From CAXPZW01 sp964221845 (lineage in GTDB: Bacteria; Bacteroidota; Bacteroidia; Flavobacteriales_D; Sanyastnellaceae): 64,000 bases of DNA. Every line of letters starts with the position of its first letter. The first letter of the stretch is position 1. Below are positions 8,511 to 17,900 of this stretch, piece by piece. Under the pieces are notes generated by a model. It made no database searches and was not told the DNA's origin. It worked only from the letters and a program-made list of their open reading frames with translations. Where the stretch lies: positions 30,253-94,252 of the forward strand of contig CAXPZW010000015.1 in assembly GCA_964221845.1 (NCBI GenBank), in the 5' to 3' direction. The position numbers were made by a program, and so were the translations under genes.

Positions 8511-10487
8511 CTACTTGGAGATCACTACAAATTCGGTGCGGCGGTTTTCTGAGTGCTGATCCTCGGTGCATGAGGTGCGTCGGCAGTTGCACTTGTTGAC
8601 CAGCTTTCGCTTGCCCATGCCTTTGCTTTGCAGCTTCACACGTGGAATGCCTTTGCTCACCAGGTAGTCCATCACCGCTTCTGCGCGTTTTTGCGACAGG
8701 GCGTCGTTAAACGCATTGGAACCGCGGCAATCACAGTGGCTTTGAATCTGAACCGTGAGCGAAGGATTGTCTTTGAGGACTTTCACCAGTTGGTCCAAGT
8801 AGGGCTCTGCGTCGGGGCGGATGTCCCACTTGTTGTAGTCCCAGTAAATGTTGTGAATCGGGTACTGGCCCACACCGTTCGGATTGTGGAGGCCCAAGTC
8901 CGATCCGTCACCTTTGTTTGATCCGTCGTCATTGTCTGATCCGTCGCCGCCGTTGGGGTTGTCGGGGTCGCCGGCCACGATGAGTGGATCGAGTTCGATG
9001 GGCAGATCAAAGGTGTGGTTGTCGGTGATGCCAATTGTAGAGATCTCTTGGGAAACCTTGAAGTAGTCGTCCACTTCGGCATAGACCGTGTAATCCTTGT
9101 TGGGTTCCAGGTCGAAGGTGAAACGCCCATCAGCGTCGGTCACCGTTCGCGATTCTGTGCCATCGGTTTGGTTGGTCAGCGTGATGCCTACGCCCTGCAG
9201 AGGACGCATTGAATTCTTGTCGGTGATCAAACCGTTGATGTCGATTTGCGGATCGAGTTCCACAAAACGGTAGATCTGATCGGTCCCACTGCGATCCGAG
9301 CTGATGTAACCTTCAAGCGGTCCCTCGAAGGCCATGCCGAAGTCATCTGCAGGCGAGTTTACCGGTGCGCTCAAGTGTATAGGTGGGTTCCAAGTGCCAG
9401 CGGTTTGCGTGGCGTACATCAGGTCAAGCCCACCCAAGGTCAGGTGTGCATCTGAGCTGAAGTACAGCGTGTCGGCGTGCTTGAGTGATGGGAACACTTC
9501 GTTTCCAGGAGTGTTAACGCCGCCGCCAAGGTTCTCAGGTTGGCTCCAGGCGCTGCCGTTCCATGTGGTGCGGTACAAGTCCATGCCCCCCATGCCTCCA
9601 AGCTTATCGGAGGCAAAGTAGAGGGTGTTTCCATCTGCACTCAAGGCAGGGTGGGTATACATGAATCCGTTTTCGTTGAACGGGAGCAGTTCTGGTTCAG
9701 ACCATTCGCCTTCCGCTCCTTTGCGAGAAAGGTAGAGTTGCAGGTTGTTGGTGTTTTCACCGTCAGCGGCCAAGCGTTTACCACCTTCCAAAAGGCTGCG
9801 GGTAAATACAGCCGTATTGCCGTCCTGTGAAAAGGCAGGTACGGCGTCGTGGAACTTACTGTTCAACGCCTTCTGCGCAAGCGGATTACCCCAGCTGCCG
9901 TCGGTGTCGTCCACAGCGTAGATATCGGTGTAAGGCTGGTTGGTGTACGGGTCGTTCAGTCCGGATCCTGCCGGCGCTGAGAAATACAGCTGACCAGCTG
10001 CCAACACCGGTCCGTATGCTGTAGCGGTTCCCAGGTTCACGCGGTCTACCTTAAACAAGGCGGAGTCGCGGGTCATTTCTGAGGTCTTGCGGCACGAGAG
10101 CGCTAGGGCTTGCGCCACTTTGTTGCTCGGGTCGCGCGAAAGCACACCGTCAAACACAGTTTGTGCATCATCGTAGCGACGTGTGCTCATCAATGCCTTG
10201 CCGTAGTGCATTCGTGCTTCGTCGGTGACATTTGGATTGAGGGTAGCCAAGTCAAACATGTTCTTGGCATCGCCGAAGCGGTTGACCTTCAAGTAGCTCT
10301 CAGCGAGTAACAACTGCGCTTCAGCAGTAGGTTTTTTGCGCAACGATTTTTCGAGGTTGTCGATGGCGTCGGCGTAGGCGTATTGTTCGTAGGCGGCCAC
10401 CCCAGATTTGTACTGGCTTTGGGCACAGGAAACGACCAAAGCTCCAATCAACAAGTAGAACAGCCAGTGGGTATGCTTCTTCATCAT
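8511..10487 (-). CDS. PorE-like OmpA-family lipoprotein (TPR, PD40 propeller, CRD, OmpA)
   Basis: 658 residues with signal peptidase II signal (LIGALVVSC; Cys21). Order: TPR-like helices about 25-135; PD40 beta-propeller about 155-410 (AFSQDGN, ALSADGNTLYFASD, TLYFSSD); carboxypeptidase-regulatory-like beta domain about 415-495; Gly/Asp/Asn linker; OmpA C-terminal peptidoglycan-binding domain about 545-655 (NDALSQKRAEAVMDYL; NRRTEF). This order matches PorE (PG1058) of Porphyromonas gingivalis, which links T9SS parts to peptidoglycan. It follows the PorP/SprF gene by nine bases. Start could be either of two adjacent ATGs. Confidence 0.85.
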   Translation of the reverse strand: MMKKHTHWLFYLLIGALVVSCAQSQYKSGVAAYEQYAYADAIDNLEKSLRKKPTAEAQLLLAESYLKVNRFGDAKNMFDLATLNPNVTDEARMHYGKALMSTRRYDDAQTVFDGVLSRDPSNKVAQALALSCRKTSEMTRDSALFKVDRVNLGTATAYGPVLAAGQLYFSAPAGSGLNDPYTNQPYTDIYAVDDTDGSWGNPLAQKALNSKFHDAVPAFSQDGNTAVFTRSLLEGGKRLAADGENTNNLQLYLSRKGAEGEWSEPELLPFNENGFMYTHPALSADGNTLYFASDKLGGMGGMDLYRTTWNGSAWSQPENLGGGVNTPGNEVFPSLKHADTLYFSSDAHLTLGGLDLMYATQTAGTWNPPIHLSAPVNSPADDFGMAFEGPLEGYISSDRSGTDQIYRFVELDPQIDINGLITDKNSMRPLQGVGITLTNQTDGTESRTVTDADGRFTFDLEPNKDYTVYAEVDDYFKVSQEISTIGITDNHTFDLPIELDPLIVAGDPDNPNGGDGSDNDDGSNKGDGSDLGLHNPNGVGQYPIHNIYWDYNKWDIRPDAEPYLDQLVKVLKDNPSLTVQIQSHCDCRGSNAFNDALSQKRAEAVMDYLVSKGIPRVKLQSKGMGKRKLVNKCNCRRTSCTEDQHSENRRTEFVVISK

Positions 10488-10496
10488 GCTCTTGGA

Positions 10497-11420
10497 TTAG
10501 AAGTATCGAGGTGAACGGGTTTTGATTCCTACATCGCGACCAAAGTCAAAGCCAAGCATGATTTCGTGTGATCCACTGCTGTAATTGGCAATGTCAGTCA
10601 GGGTGTAGTCGTATGCGTAGCCGGCGCGCAGTTGCGGGGTAATGTTGTACTCCAACATGCCCACCACCGCGTCACCGGTGCGGTAGCCTGCGCCAAGCCA
10701 CAAACGCTCGTACAACAGGAAGTTGCAGTTGAGGTCTACCTCTACTGGAGCAGCCTGTTCGTACTTGACCAAAAACGAAGGCTTGATTTTTAAGCTCGAG
10801 TTGGGTTCAAACACGTAGCCTGCATTCGCGTAGAAGTGGCGCGCGAAGTATTTTTCAAGGGTGCTGGTCTCAAGCAATATGTTGTTGTCCAGCGATTCAA
10901 AGGTGGGGATGCTCAGTCCTGCAAACCACTTGTCGGTGTGGTAGTAAATCCCAAATCCAAACTGGGTCACAAACTCACCGTTGATGTTGTTGAAGCTGTA
11001 GACCGCGTCGTCCTCGTCCCAAATGGTGACCGCTGCCAGGTCGGCAGAGTAGGAGCTGAAGCCCACCTTCAACCCCAAGGCGAGGTTGCCGGCCCCAAGT
11101 TGCATGCGGTAGGCGCCGTTGAGACCTACGTTTAGCTGGCGGATGATGCCGTGCTGGTCATTGGTCACCAGCAAACCGATGCCCATTTTGTCATTTGCCA
11201 CCGGACCGTCCAAGGCAAATACTTGGGTGGTGGGGGCGTTGTCAAACTGCACCCATTGGGAGCGGTGCAGCAGGCTGGTGCTGAAATACGGGTGCGAGCC
11301 GGCGTAGGCCGGGTTCAACAGCAAGCCGTTGAACATGTATTGCGAAACCATCAGCTCTTGCTGGGCTGAGCCTGCAACAGCGCTGACCACCAGGGCCAGA
11401 AGTAATATGAGTCGTTTCAT
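10497..11420 (-). CDS. PorP/SprF family type IX secretion outer-membrane protein
   Basis: About 307 residues. MKRLILLLALVVSAVAGSAQ is a clear signal peptide, and EMVSQYMFNGLLLNPAYAGS-type sequence (here QELMVSQYMFNGLLLNPAYA) is the family hallmark. The rest alternates beta strands and ends in a barrel-like strand. An ATG four codons earlier (11432) is also possible. PorP/SprF proteins anchor or help export type B sorting-domain proteins and are usually encoded next to them, as here: the adhesin gene stops 24 bases upstream. Several paralogues per genome are normal, so no gene symbol is assigned. Confidence 0.92.
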   Translation of the reverse strand: MKRLILLLALVVSAVAGSAQQELMVSQYMFNGLLLNPAYAGSHPYFSTSLLHRSQWVQFDNAPTTQVFALDGPVANDKMGIGLLVTNDQHGIIRQLNVGLNGAYRMQLGAGNLALGLKVGFSSYSADLAAVTIWDEDDAVYSFNNINGEFVTQFGFGIYYHTDKWFAGLSIPTFESLDNNILLETSTLEKYFARHFYANAGYVFEPNSSLKIKPSFLVKYEQAAPVEVDLNCNFLLYERLWLGAGYRTGDAVVGMLEYNITPQLRAGYAYDYTLTDIANYSSGSHEIMLGFDFGRDVGIKTRSPRYF

Positions 11421-11444
11421 GGTCGTGTGCATCTGGATCGTGGG

Positions 11445-14400
11445 TTAGCGGCGGAGATCAACATAAGTGTGGAACTGGCGATCGTCTGCCTCAAAGACCA
11501 CATAGTAGGTGCCGTCGGGCAGCTGTTCGCCGCTGTTGGATTGTCCGGTCCATTCGTTTTGGTAACCGCTGCGCTCGTATACCAGGTTGCCCCAGCGGTT
11601 GTAGACTTGGAACAGGTTCTCGGGATGTTCTTCAACGCCGAGGATGACATAGGCGTCATTGTCACCGTCTCCGTTAGGTGAAACGCCGGTGGGCAGCGTC
11701 AAATCAAAGGGTTGGGTGAGTATGATCAGGGTATCAATCACGCATCCGTTGGCATCGGTGACCAACAAATTGTAGGCACCAGCCACCAGATCCAGCGGAT
11801 AGGATTCATCGTCATCGATTTCTATAGGGCCGTCCCATTCCCAGCTATAGTCCGGTGTGCCGCCTTGAACATCGGTGAAGATGTCGCCGTCTTGGCCAGC
11901 ATAGCTCGAAACGTTGTACCCATTGTCGTACAATGAAAGTTCAATTTCGATGTACAGCGAGTCGGGTTGGGTCACGGTAAAAGAGAATTCATCCTGGCAA
12001 CCGGGCCCGTGTTCAATGGTGACCGTATACTCTCCAGCACAGAGGTCTAGGAGCTCCAAACCGTCACCGATGACCTCACCAGCAGTGTTGGTCCAGGTGT
12101 AAGTGGGCGCTTCTTGAACATTGTTGAATGTACTGTTGATCACTCCTGTGCAGGTATCGTAGCACAGCAAATCGGTGATGTCTGCATTGGCAGTAACCGC
12201 AGGAGGAGCGCCAATGGTATAAGTCTCCAGGTACAGGCACCCATTAGCATCTTCGATGGTCAAGCTGTAATCGCCCGGACACAGGCTGTCTGGACTGAGT
12301 TCGTTGTCGGGGATGCCATTGCTCCAAGTGGCTATGCTTGGTGCTGTTCCTCCTGATACGATCGTTGAAAGAACGCCGTCACAGAAATCGCACGTGGCGT
12401 CGGTAATCGATGTACTAACCTCAATGGGCGGGGGAGCGGTTATGGTTTCTTCAATACTTTCTGAACAGCCGTTCAAGTCTACCACAGTGCAGCTGTATGT
12501 GCCTGCATCGATTGTTCCGGTTTCGTTGGTGTCAGATACGTCTGGACTCCAATCGAAGGTGTAGTTCGGGACTCCTCCAGTGACCTCTAAGGTGATGTTT
12601 GAAGAGTCTCCAGCACATAGAATAGGAACAAAGCTGGAGTCAATGATCAAGCTGTCAGGCTCTGAGATGGTCACTACGGTGATTTGCTCACAATCCACCG
12701 AATCGGTTAATGTTAAGAGGTACTGGCCACTACAGAGGTCTTCGATAAAAGTGGCATCACCGAAGTCTTCCCACTCCACCTCAATAGGCCCTTGGCCACC
12801 TGAGGGGTCGATTTCCATGGTGCCGTCGCACGAGCCATTGCAGCTCACGCCGAAGCCATTGTAGTTGCTTGTGACCAATTGGGGTTGAATGGGAGGAGGA
12901 GCGTCCAGAATGATGAACAGCGTGGTATCGCAGCCGTTCGAATCTGTGATGAGGATATCATATGTACCTGCGCACAGTTCGTCGAGTTGTGATTCTTCGC
13001 TGAAGACAGTACCTGATCCATTGAGTTGCCATAAGTAGGTATACGATGGTACGCCACCGACAACTTCCGTAGAAATACTACCATCACAAGCCCCAAAGCA
13101 GCTAACGTTGAAGTCAACAGGGTAAATACTTTCGGTATGACTGGCCTGCAATGGCTCTTCTGGTTCACTGATGTCAGTTGTGGCTGTGGCTTCGCAACCC
13201 TGCGCATCGGTGACGACCAACTCGTAACAACCCGCTTCGAGGCCATCGATATTTGGGTCAGTTCCGAGCGGGTTGCCCTCACAGTCTGCCCAAGCGTAGG
13301 ACAGATCGGGGTCGCCGCCTTGTACAGTCGAGAGGATTGAACCGTTGTCGTCGCCCACGCAGGCCAGGTCAAACGGACCGTCGCTTTGGCTCGGTACACT
13401 CAGGGTCACCACAAAGGTGTCGGGCTGCATGATTTCAAACGAAAGGTCAACTTCACAGCCGTTGATGTCTGAAACCGTGCCGTCATATACGCTGGCGCAC
13501 AGGCCGGTCAACACGTTTCCAGCGAAAGGCAGGCCGTCGTCATCGGTGAAGAAGTACACGTAGCCTCCTGCTCCGCCCATCGCGTCAATCGATACCGTGC
13601 CGTCGCAGTAGCCGTAGCACGTTGCGTCGGTCAGGGCCACTACCTCAGCGGTCAGCTCGTCGGGTTCGGTGAGGGTGAAGCAGATTTCTTCTTCACAACC
13701 GTTACTGTCCACAATGGTCAGGCAATATTCTCCGGCGCCCAATCCAATGAGGTTTTCGGCGTTGGGGTCGTTGGTGCCCAAATCTGGACCGCTCCATACG
13801 TAGGTGTCGTAGTCGTCCGATCCGCCTGCGATGTCGGGGTTGATGAAACCGTCGGTCGCACCAAAGCAAGACACGCCAAATCCGTTGTAATCTGAAATGG
13901 ATCCGGTGGCCTCAATCGAATCAGGTTCTGAGATGGCGATGGTGGTCGTGGCCAAGCAGCCGTTCGCATCCAGTACGTTCACCGAATAAGTGCCCGGGCC
14001 GAGGTTGTCTACAAAGTCCGCGTTGGGGTCGTTGCCAAACACGGTGACGTCGTCGCCATCGGTCCAGTCAAAGTCGTAGTCGTATGGGTCAAAGGTCACT
14101 GGGTCGGGTGTACCTCCGCTCACAGTCACCGAAATGGAACCGTCGTTGGCGCCGTTGCAGGAGATGTTGAAGCCGCCGTCAAACTCGGTCACGCTCACAA
14201 AGATGTCCATGATTACCGGTGCATCCAGAAAGATGGAATCCACCACGACACATCCGTTTGCGTCGGTGGCCTGAGCGGTGTACCAACATTCCCAAAGGTT
14301 GCTGATGGCATCATCGTCAGAGCCTTCAAAGAAACATGCAGGGTCAGCGCTAGGTAGCCATACAAGGTCAATATCCCCAGCACCTCCGGTCGCCTGAACC

Positions 14401-17372
14401 TCCAATGAGCCGTTGTTGTTTCCGAAACAAACCGGAGGAACAACATTGATGAATTCCAACTCGATGACCTCGGGTTCGGAGACGGTGTAATTGAACACTT
14501 CCACGCAGGTGGCATCCACGACTACTTGGGTGACTGTAAGGGTGTAATCACCTGCAAAGACATCGACGATGTCCTCGGTGTCTGCAGTAAATCCATCAGG
14601 CCCTGTCCATGCGTAGCTATAAACGCCCTCAGGGTCTATGGTGACATCAATACTTCCGATGCTATCTCCCGCGCAGAGTATGTCGGTGATGATGGCTTCA
14701 GAGACATCAAAGACATCGTTGGTGCCTACGTTGATGATGAACTGATTCGTGCAGCCTTGCGCATCTGCCACTTCCAAGACGTAGTCGCCAGACACCAAAT
14801 TGAGCAGGTCAAGTCCTGCGCAAGGACAAGATGGTCCGGAGATCCAAGTTTCTGTGTAGGGCCCACCGTGGCCGCCGAAAATGTCGGTGACGTGAATTTC
14901 CCCCAAGCCAATAGCGGGATCTCCGCAAGGGTTGGGCTCGGTGGTGAAAGTGATGTTGATTTCGGGTACACAGGTCAACTCGTACGTCTGCGACTCGGAA
15001 CAACCATTTTCATCATCTACGGTAAAGGTGTATGTACCACAAGGCGCATTCAACAAGTCTTCGGTATTGGTCACAAACAGCCCTGCGCCATCGGTCCATG
15101 TGAACGTATATGCGCCTATTCCCCCGGCAACAGAAACATCAATACTGCCATCGGTGGCGCCGGGACAAGAAACGTTGAACCCACCTGGGTAAACCGAGAT
15201 GTTTTCGGTGGTAATCGCGATAGGATCAGTAGGCTCTCCAATCTCTACGGTTACTTGGTCGAGGCTCACACAGCCATTGATATCAGTCACTGCTACAGTA
15301 TAGAGGGCACTGCTGAGATCAGTTGCGACCGGTGTGTTCAGGTCGGGGTCGTGGCTCCAGCTGTAGAAGTAGGGCGGACAACCTCCGAGAGAGGTTACAG
15401 TTGCTGACCCCGTACTTTCACCTGTGCAAAGCACATCGACCTGACCTACAAGCTCAATTTCGAGTGGATCAGGTTCACTTAACACGTAAGTACCTGTGAC
15501 CACGCAGCCATTTTCATCTTCAATAACAACGGTGTAGGTGCCAGCGGGCAAATCGGACACATCTTCGGTGTCCGCTGAAAAGCCTCCGGGTTCTGTCCAC
15601 GCGTAGGTGTACGAGCCAGAGCCACCGCTTACAGTAATGTCAATGCTACCGTCGCTGGCGCCTGCACAGGAAATCTCGTCGCATGTAAAATCACTGAGTA
15701 CTGCCGACTCAAGGGTGAGCGGGTCGGTGATGATGACCGTGGCGCAGGCCTCGCCGGTACAGCCGGTGGCATCCACAACGGTGACGCAGTATTCGCCGGG
15801 TTCCAGTCCGGTGATGTCTTCGGTGTCGGCAGTGAAACCGTCAGGACCAGTCCACGAGTAGGTGAACGGCCCGCTGCCGTCAAGCACGGTCAAGTCCACT
15901 TGGCCGAACGCACCGTCGGCACACGTGGAGCCGAGTGGTACCAACTGGATGTCTAAGCTGTCCACGCTGATCACAATGGAATCCTCGGCAATACAATCGC
16001 CCAGGGTAGCGCGCAGCAAGTAGGTGATGTCGTCGGTAGGGCAAACTGTTTGGCTTAGACTGGTAGGATCTACCAAGTCGTCAGCAGGGATCCACGTGAA
16101 GTCCGAGAAGTCAGGATCGCTCAAGGAGCCTTCAAAATCCACGCATTGGCCGTAACACAAATCTGCCGAGGCAGGAGTCACGTTGACCAAGAAGGTGTCC
16201 TCGATGATAAAGTCCACACTGCTGTTGAACTGCACACCATCGCACAGCTGATCCAACAAGGTGATGTTCACGAACTCGCCCCCGTCGATGATGCCATCGG
16301 CCAGCGGGAAGATGTCAAAGCTGAATGTCGTACTGCCTGCCGGCACGGTTATTACATATGCACCAAGATCTGCGTCAAAGAAGGCAGTCAGGTCTGGGTC
16401 GAGGGTGTAATCCAAGCCCAGTTCGGCGGTGCCGCCTAGGCTGAACAGCACTTGCAAATCAACTGTGGGGGTGAAGGTGGTTTGGAGGGTTACGGTACCC
16501 TGGTTACATCCTTCAATCATGTAATCCACGCCTGCCGCAGTAGAAGTCAGCAGGGTTACTGGGTTCGATTCGATTTTGGAGATGAATACTCCGGAGTCGT
16601 ACAGGCGGTCGGCGCCGTCGGCCACGGCCAGCTTCAGGTGGTAGGTCTCGCACGGAATCAGGTTTCCGATCTCGGCGGTCAAGCCTTGGGTGAAGCCGTC
16701 ATACTGCACGTACTGGCCCAATGGATCTTGGTTGTCGTAGAAGTACTCCGAGTTGTCGATCAGGTTGATGGTGTTGATCGAGATGGGCGTAGAAGTGCCC
16801 GGCACAACCGCAAGGTTTTGCGTGCCGGTGATGCCCGGACCCGAGATGTAGAAGGCGAACACGTCGTTGAACGAGCTGCCCACCCACTCCAGGTATTCCT
16901 CCGAAGCAAAGGCAAAATCAAAGCGTAGACTGTCGCCCTGCACCTGAACGTCAAATTCAAAGACGCAGGCGTCCCACGTATTTCCACCGGTGAGGATGCT
17001 GAGGTCCAAGTCGCCGGGCTGGCTCAAGTCGTAGAGGTCGCAGTCCAAGCAACCGCCCATCCCGTCCAGGGTAGGCAGACCCGAAGCGTCGTTCGGACCT
17101 ACGGCGTTGATGGCTCGCCCGCTGCTCAGCAGGATACCAGAGGTGGTGCCCAACTCGGTGTTGTCCGAATCGAACAAGCCGTATTGTTCCGGCAGGCCGC
17201 TCACCGTGGCGTTGCTGATTTCCACGCCTTCACCCACCAGGGTTTGGGCCATGTCATCGGGCAACGAACCCGGGGTCACGTTTAGGGATTGTGCGTAAGC
17301 GCCTGCGCTGCATAGCAGGATAGCCGCCAGCAAAGTCAAGGATGTAGATGTATACCAACGCAAGTTGTTCAT
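11445..17372 (-). CDS. SprB-like giant adhesin with type B T9SS sorting domain
   Basis: 1975 residues from ATG 17372 (a GTG directly before it would add one residue). Order: signal peptide about 1-28; choice-of-anchor L-type domain about 30-270 (FAFASEEYLEWVGSSFNDVF); a Calx-beta-like segment about 272-395; a short beta segment; 17 SprB-type repeats about 479-1880 with conserved Cys pairs (C-x-G-x-x-D-G-S-I and D-x-N-G-C ends); a type B C-terminal domain about 1889-1975 (PTGVSPNGDGDND; NRWGNLVYE). SprB repeat proteins are cell-surface adhesins moved by the gliding machinery. The adjacent PorP/SprF and PorE-like genes fit a dedicated export and anchoring unit. Confidence 0.9.
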   Translation of the reverse strand: MNNLRWYTSTSLTLLAAILLCSAGAYAQSLNVTPGSLPDDMAQTLVGEGVEISNATVSGLPEQYGLFDSDNTELGTTSGILLSSGRAINAVGPNDASGLPTLDGMGGCLDCDLYDLSQPGDLDLSILTGGNTWDACVFEFDVQVQGDSLRFDFAFASEEYLEWVGSSFNDVFAFYISGPGITGTQNLAVVPGTSTPISINTINLIDNSEYFYDNQDPLGQYVQYDGFTQGLTAEIGNLIPCETYHLKLAVADGADRLYDSGVFISKIESNPVTLLTSTAAGVDYMIEGCNQGTVTLQTTFTPTVDLQVLFSLGGTAELGLDYTLDPDLTAFFDADLGAYVITVPAGSTTFSFDIFPLADGIIDGGEFVNITLLDQLCDGVQFNSSVDFIIEDTFLVNVTPASADLCYGQCVDFEGSLSDPDFSDFTWIPADDLVDPTSLSQTVCPTDDITYLLRATLGDCIAEDSIVISVDSLDIQLVPLGSTCADGAFGQVDLTVLDGSGPFTYSWTGPDGFTADTEDITGLEPGEYCVTVVDATGCTGEACATVIITDPLTLESAVLSDFTCDEISCAGASDGSIDITVSGGSGSYTYAWTEPGGFSADTEDVSDLPAGTYTVVIEDENGCVVTGTYVLSEPDPLEIELVGQVDVLCTGESTGSATVTSLGGCPPYFYSWSHDPDLNTPVATDLSSALYTVAVTDINGCVSLDQVTVEIGEPTDPIAITTENISVYPGGFNVSCPGATDGSIDVSVAGGIGAYTFTWTDGAGLFVTNTEDLLNAPCGTYTFTVDDENGCSESQTYELTCVPEINITFTTEPNPCGDPAIGLGEIHVTDIFGGHGGPYTETWISGPSCPCAGLDLLNLVSGDYVLEVADAQGCTNQFIINVGTNDVFDVSEAIITDILCAGDSIGSIDVTIDPEGVYSYAWTGPDGFTADTEDIVDVFAGDYTLTVTQVVVDATCVEVFNYTVSEPEVIELEFINVVPPVCFGNNNGSLEVQATGGAGDIDLVWLPSADPACFFEGSDDDAISNLWECWYTAQATDANGCVVVDSIFLDAPVIMDIFVSVTEFDGGFNISCNGANDGSISVTVSGGTPDPVTFDPYDYDFDWTDGDDVTVFGNDPNADFVDNLGPGTYSVNVLDANGCLATTTIAISEPDSIEATGSISDYNGFGVSCFGATDGFINPDIAGGSDDYDTYVWSGPDLGTNDPNAENLIGLGAGEYCLTIVDSNGCEEEICFTLTEPDELTAEVVALTDATCYGYCDGTVSIDAMGGAGGYVYFFTDDDGLPFAGNVLTGLCASVYDGTVSDINGCEVDLSFEIMQPDTFVVTLSVPSQSDGPFDLACVGDDNGSILSTVQGGDPDLSYAWADCEGNPLGTDPNIDGLEAGCYELVVTDAQGCEATATTDISEPEEPLQASHTESIYPVDFNVSCFGACDGSISTEVVGGVPSYTYLWQLNGSGTVFSEESQLDELCAGTYDILITDSNGCDTTLFIILDAPPPIQPQLVTSNYNGFGVSCNGSCDGTMEIDPSGGQGPIEVEWEDFGDATFIEDLCSGQYLLTLTDSVDCEQITVVTISEPDSLIIDSSFVPILCAGDSSNITLEVTGGVPNYTFDWSPDVSDTNETGTIDAGTYSCTVVDLNGCSESIEETITAPPPIEVSTSITDATCDFCDGVLSTIVSGGTAPSIATWSNGIPDNELSPDSLCPGDYSLTIEDANGCLYLETYTIGAPPAVTANADITDLLCYDTCTGVINSTFNNVQEAPTYTWTNTAGEVIGDGLELLDLCAGEYTVTIEHGPGCQDEFSFTVTQPDSLYIEIELSLYDNGYNVSSYAGQDGDIFTDVQGGTPDYSWEWDGPIEIDDDESYPLDLVAGAYNLLVTDANGCVIDTLIILTQPFDLTLPTGVSPNGDGDNDAYVILGVEEHPENLFQVYNRWGNLVYERSGYQNEWTGQSNSGEQLPDGTYYVVFEADDRQFHTYVDLRR
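11735..15935 (-). repeat. Array of 17 diverged SprB-type coding repeats
   Basis: In-frame units of roughly 70-95 residues inside the giant adhesin. Each has an N-terminal Cys (CxGxxDGSI), a GG followed by an aromatic strand (YTYAWT-like) and an AGTYTVTVTDxNGC end. Units are diverged at DNA level, so recent duplication is unlikely. Several share a preceding YNGFGVSC or FNVSC motif, suggesting a two-repeat super-unit. Confidence 0.85.
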
Positions 17373-17405
17373 CACAAGGGATTTGGGGTCAAGGGAAGGG
17401 CTGGA

Positions 17406-17786
17406 TTATTGCCCGCGGCGGGCATTGAGGCATTGCTCATCAAATGCTGCGGCGTCCAGGTCGTCTCGCAGCACGGCGTTGTTCAGGCCGGTGGTCTCGG
17501 CCAACACCGAGCGCACATAGGCAAGGCCCTCGGCGGTGGTCATGCCGGGGTGTACTTCAAAGCGCACCAATCCAATGGGAACGCAGGCCTGAAGGATCGA
17601 CACCTGCTCGGCATCGAGGGATTTGGCCAGGTCGGCGTACTGATAGGGGGTCAGTCCGTCGATGGCGACACTGATTTGGGGAGAGGCAGTTTCGGCAGTT
17701 TGTGCATTGCTGTTCCATGCAAAGCCGAGCAACATACACGTTGCCAGCAGGATACGGCAATGTCTAACGCAAGTCACGTTTGACAT
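17406..17786 (-). CDS. Small secreted protein at the head of the SprB-like locus
   Basis: 126 residues. N-terminal signal peptide ends near WNSNAQ (about residue 29). The mature part (PQISVAIDGLTPYQYADLAK, then a Cys-containing strand and FEVHPGMTTAEGLAYVRSVL) has a strand-helix-strand-strand-helix order like a small ferredoxin-like fold; this is inference from pattern only. It ends about 33 bases before the adhesin start on the same strand and is probably co-transcribed. I do not recognise the family. Start ATG 17786 is the only good choice. Confidence 0.7.
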   Translation of the reverse strand: MSNVTCVRHCRILLATCMLLGFAWNSNAQTAETASPQISVAIDGLTPYQYADLAKSLDAEQVSILQACVPIGLVRFEVHPGMTTAEGLAYVRSVLAETTGLNNAVLRDDLDAAAFDEQCLNARRGQ

Positions 17787-17816
17787 AAGGTGGGGTTTAC
17801 GATCAACAACATCCCA

Positions 17817-17850
17817 TGCAGGGCATGCCCCTGCAGAGATGTCTAAAGTA
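17817..17850 (-). promoter_or_regulatory. Near-consensus -7 element and 5' hairpin before the SprB-like operon
   Basis: On the minus strand TACTTTAG (17850-17843) matches TAnnTTTG at all but one fixed base. Directly downstream, TGCAGGG and CCCTGCA (17835-17817) form a 7-bp stem with loop GCATG and no T run, about 30 bases before ATG 17786. The mRNA would start with this hairpin. No -33 element was clear. Confidence 0.35.
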
Positions 17851-17900
17851 AAGGTTTCGAGCCGGTTTCGTGCAGGGCCTTGTCTGACTTTTGAACGGGG

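Noticed and set aside
11735..15935. Repeated DNA as a possible CRISPR or mobile repeat array
   Set aside because: The periodicity is in-frame protein repeats with diverged DNA; no fixed repeat-spacer pattern.
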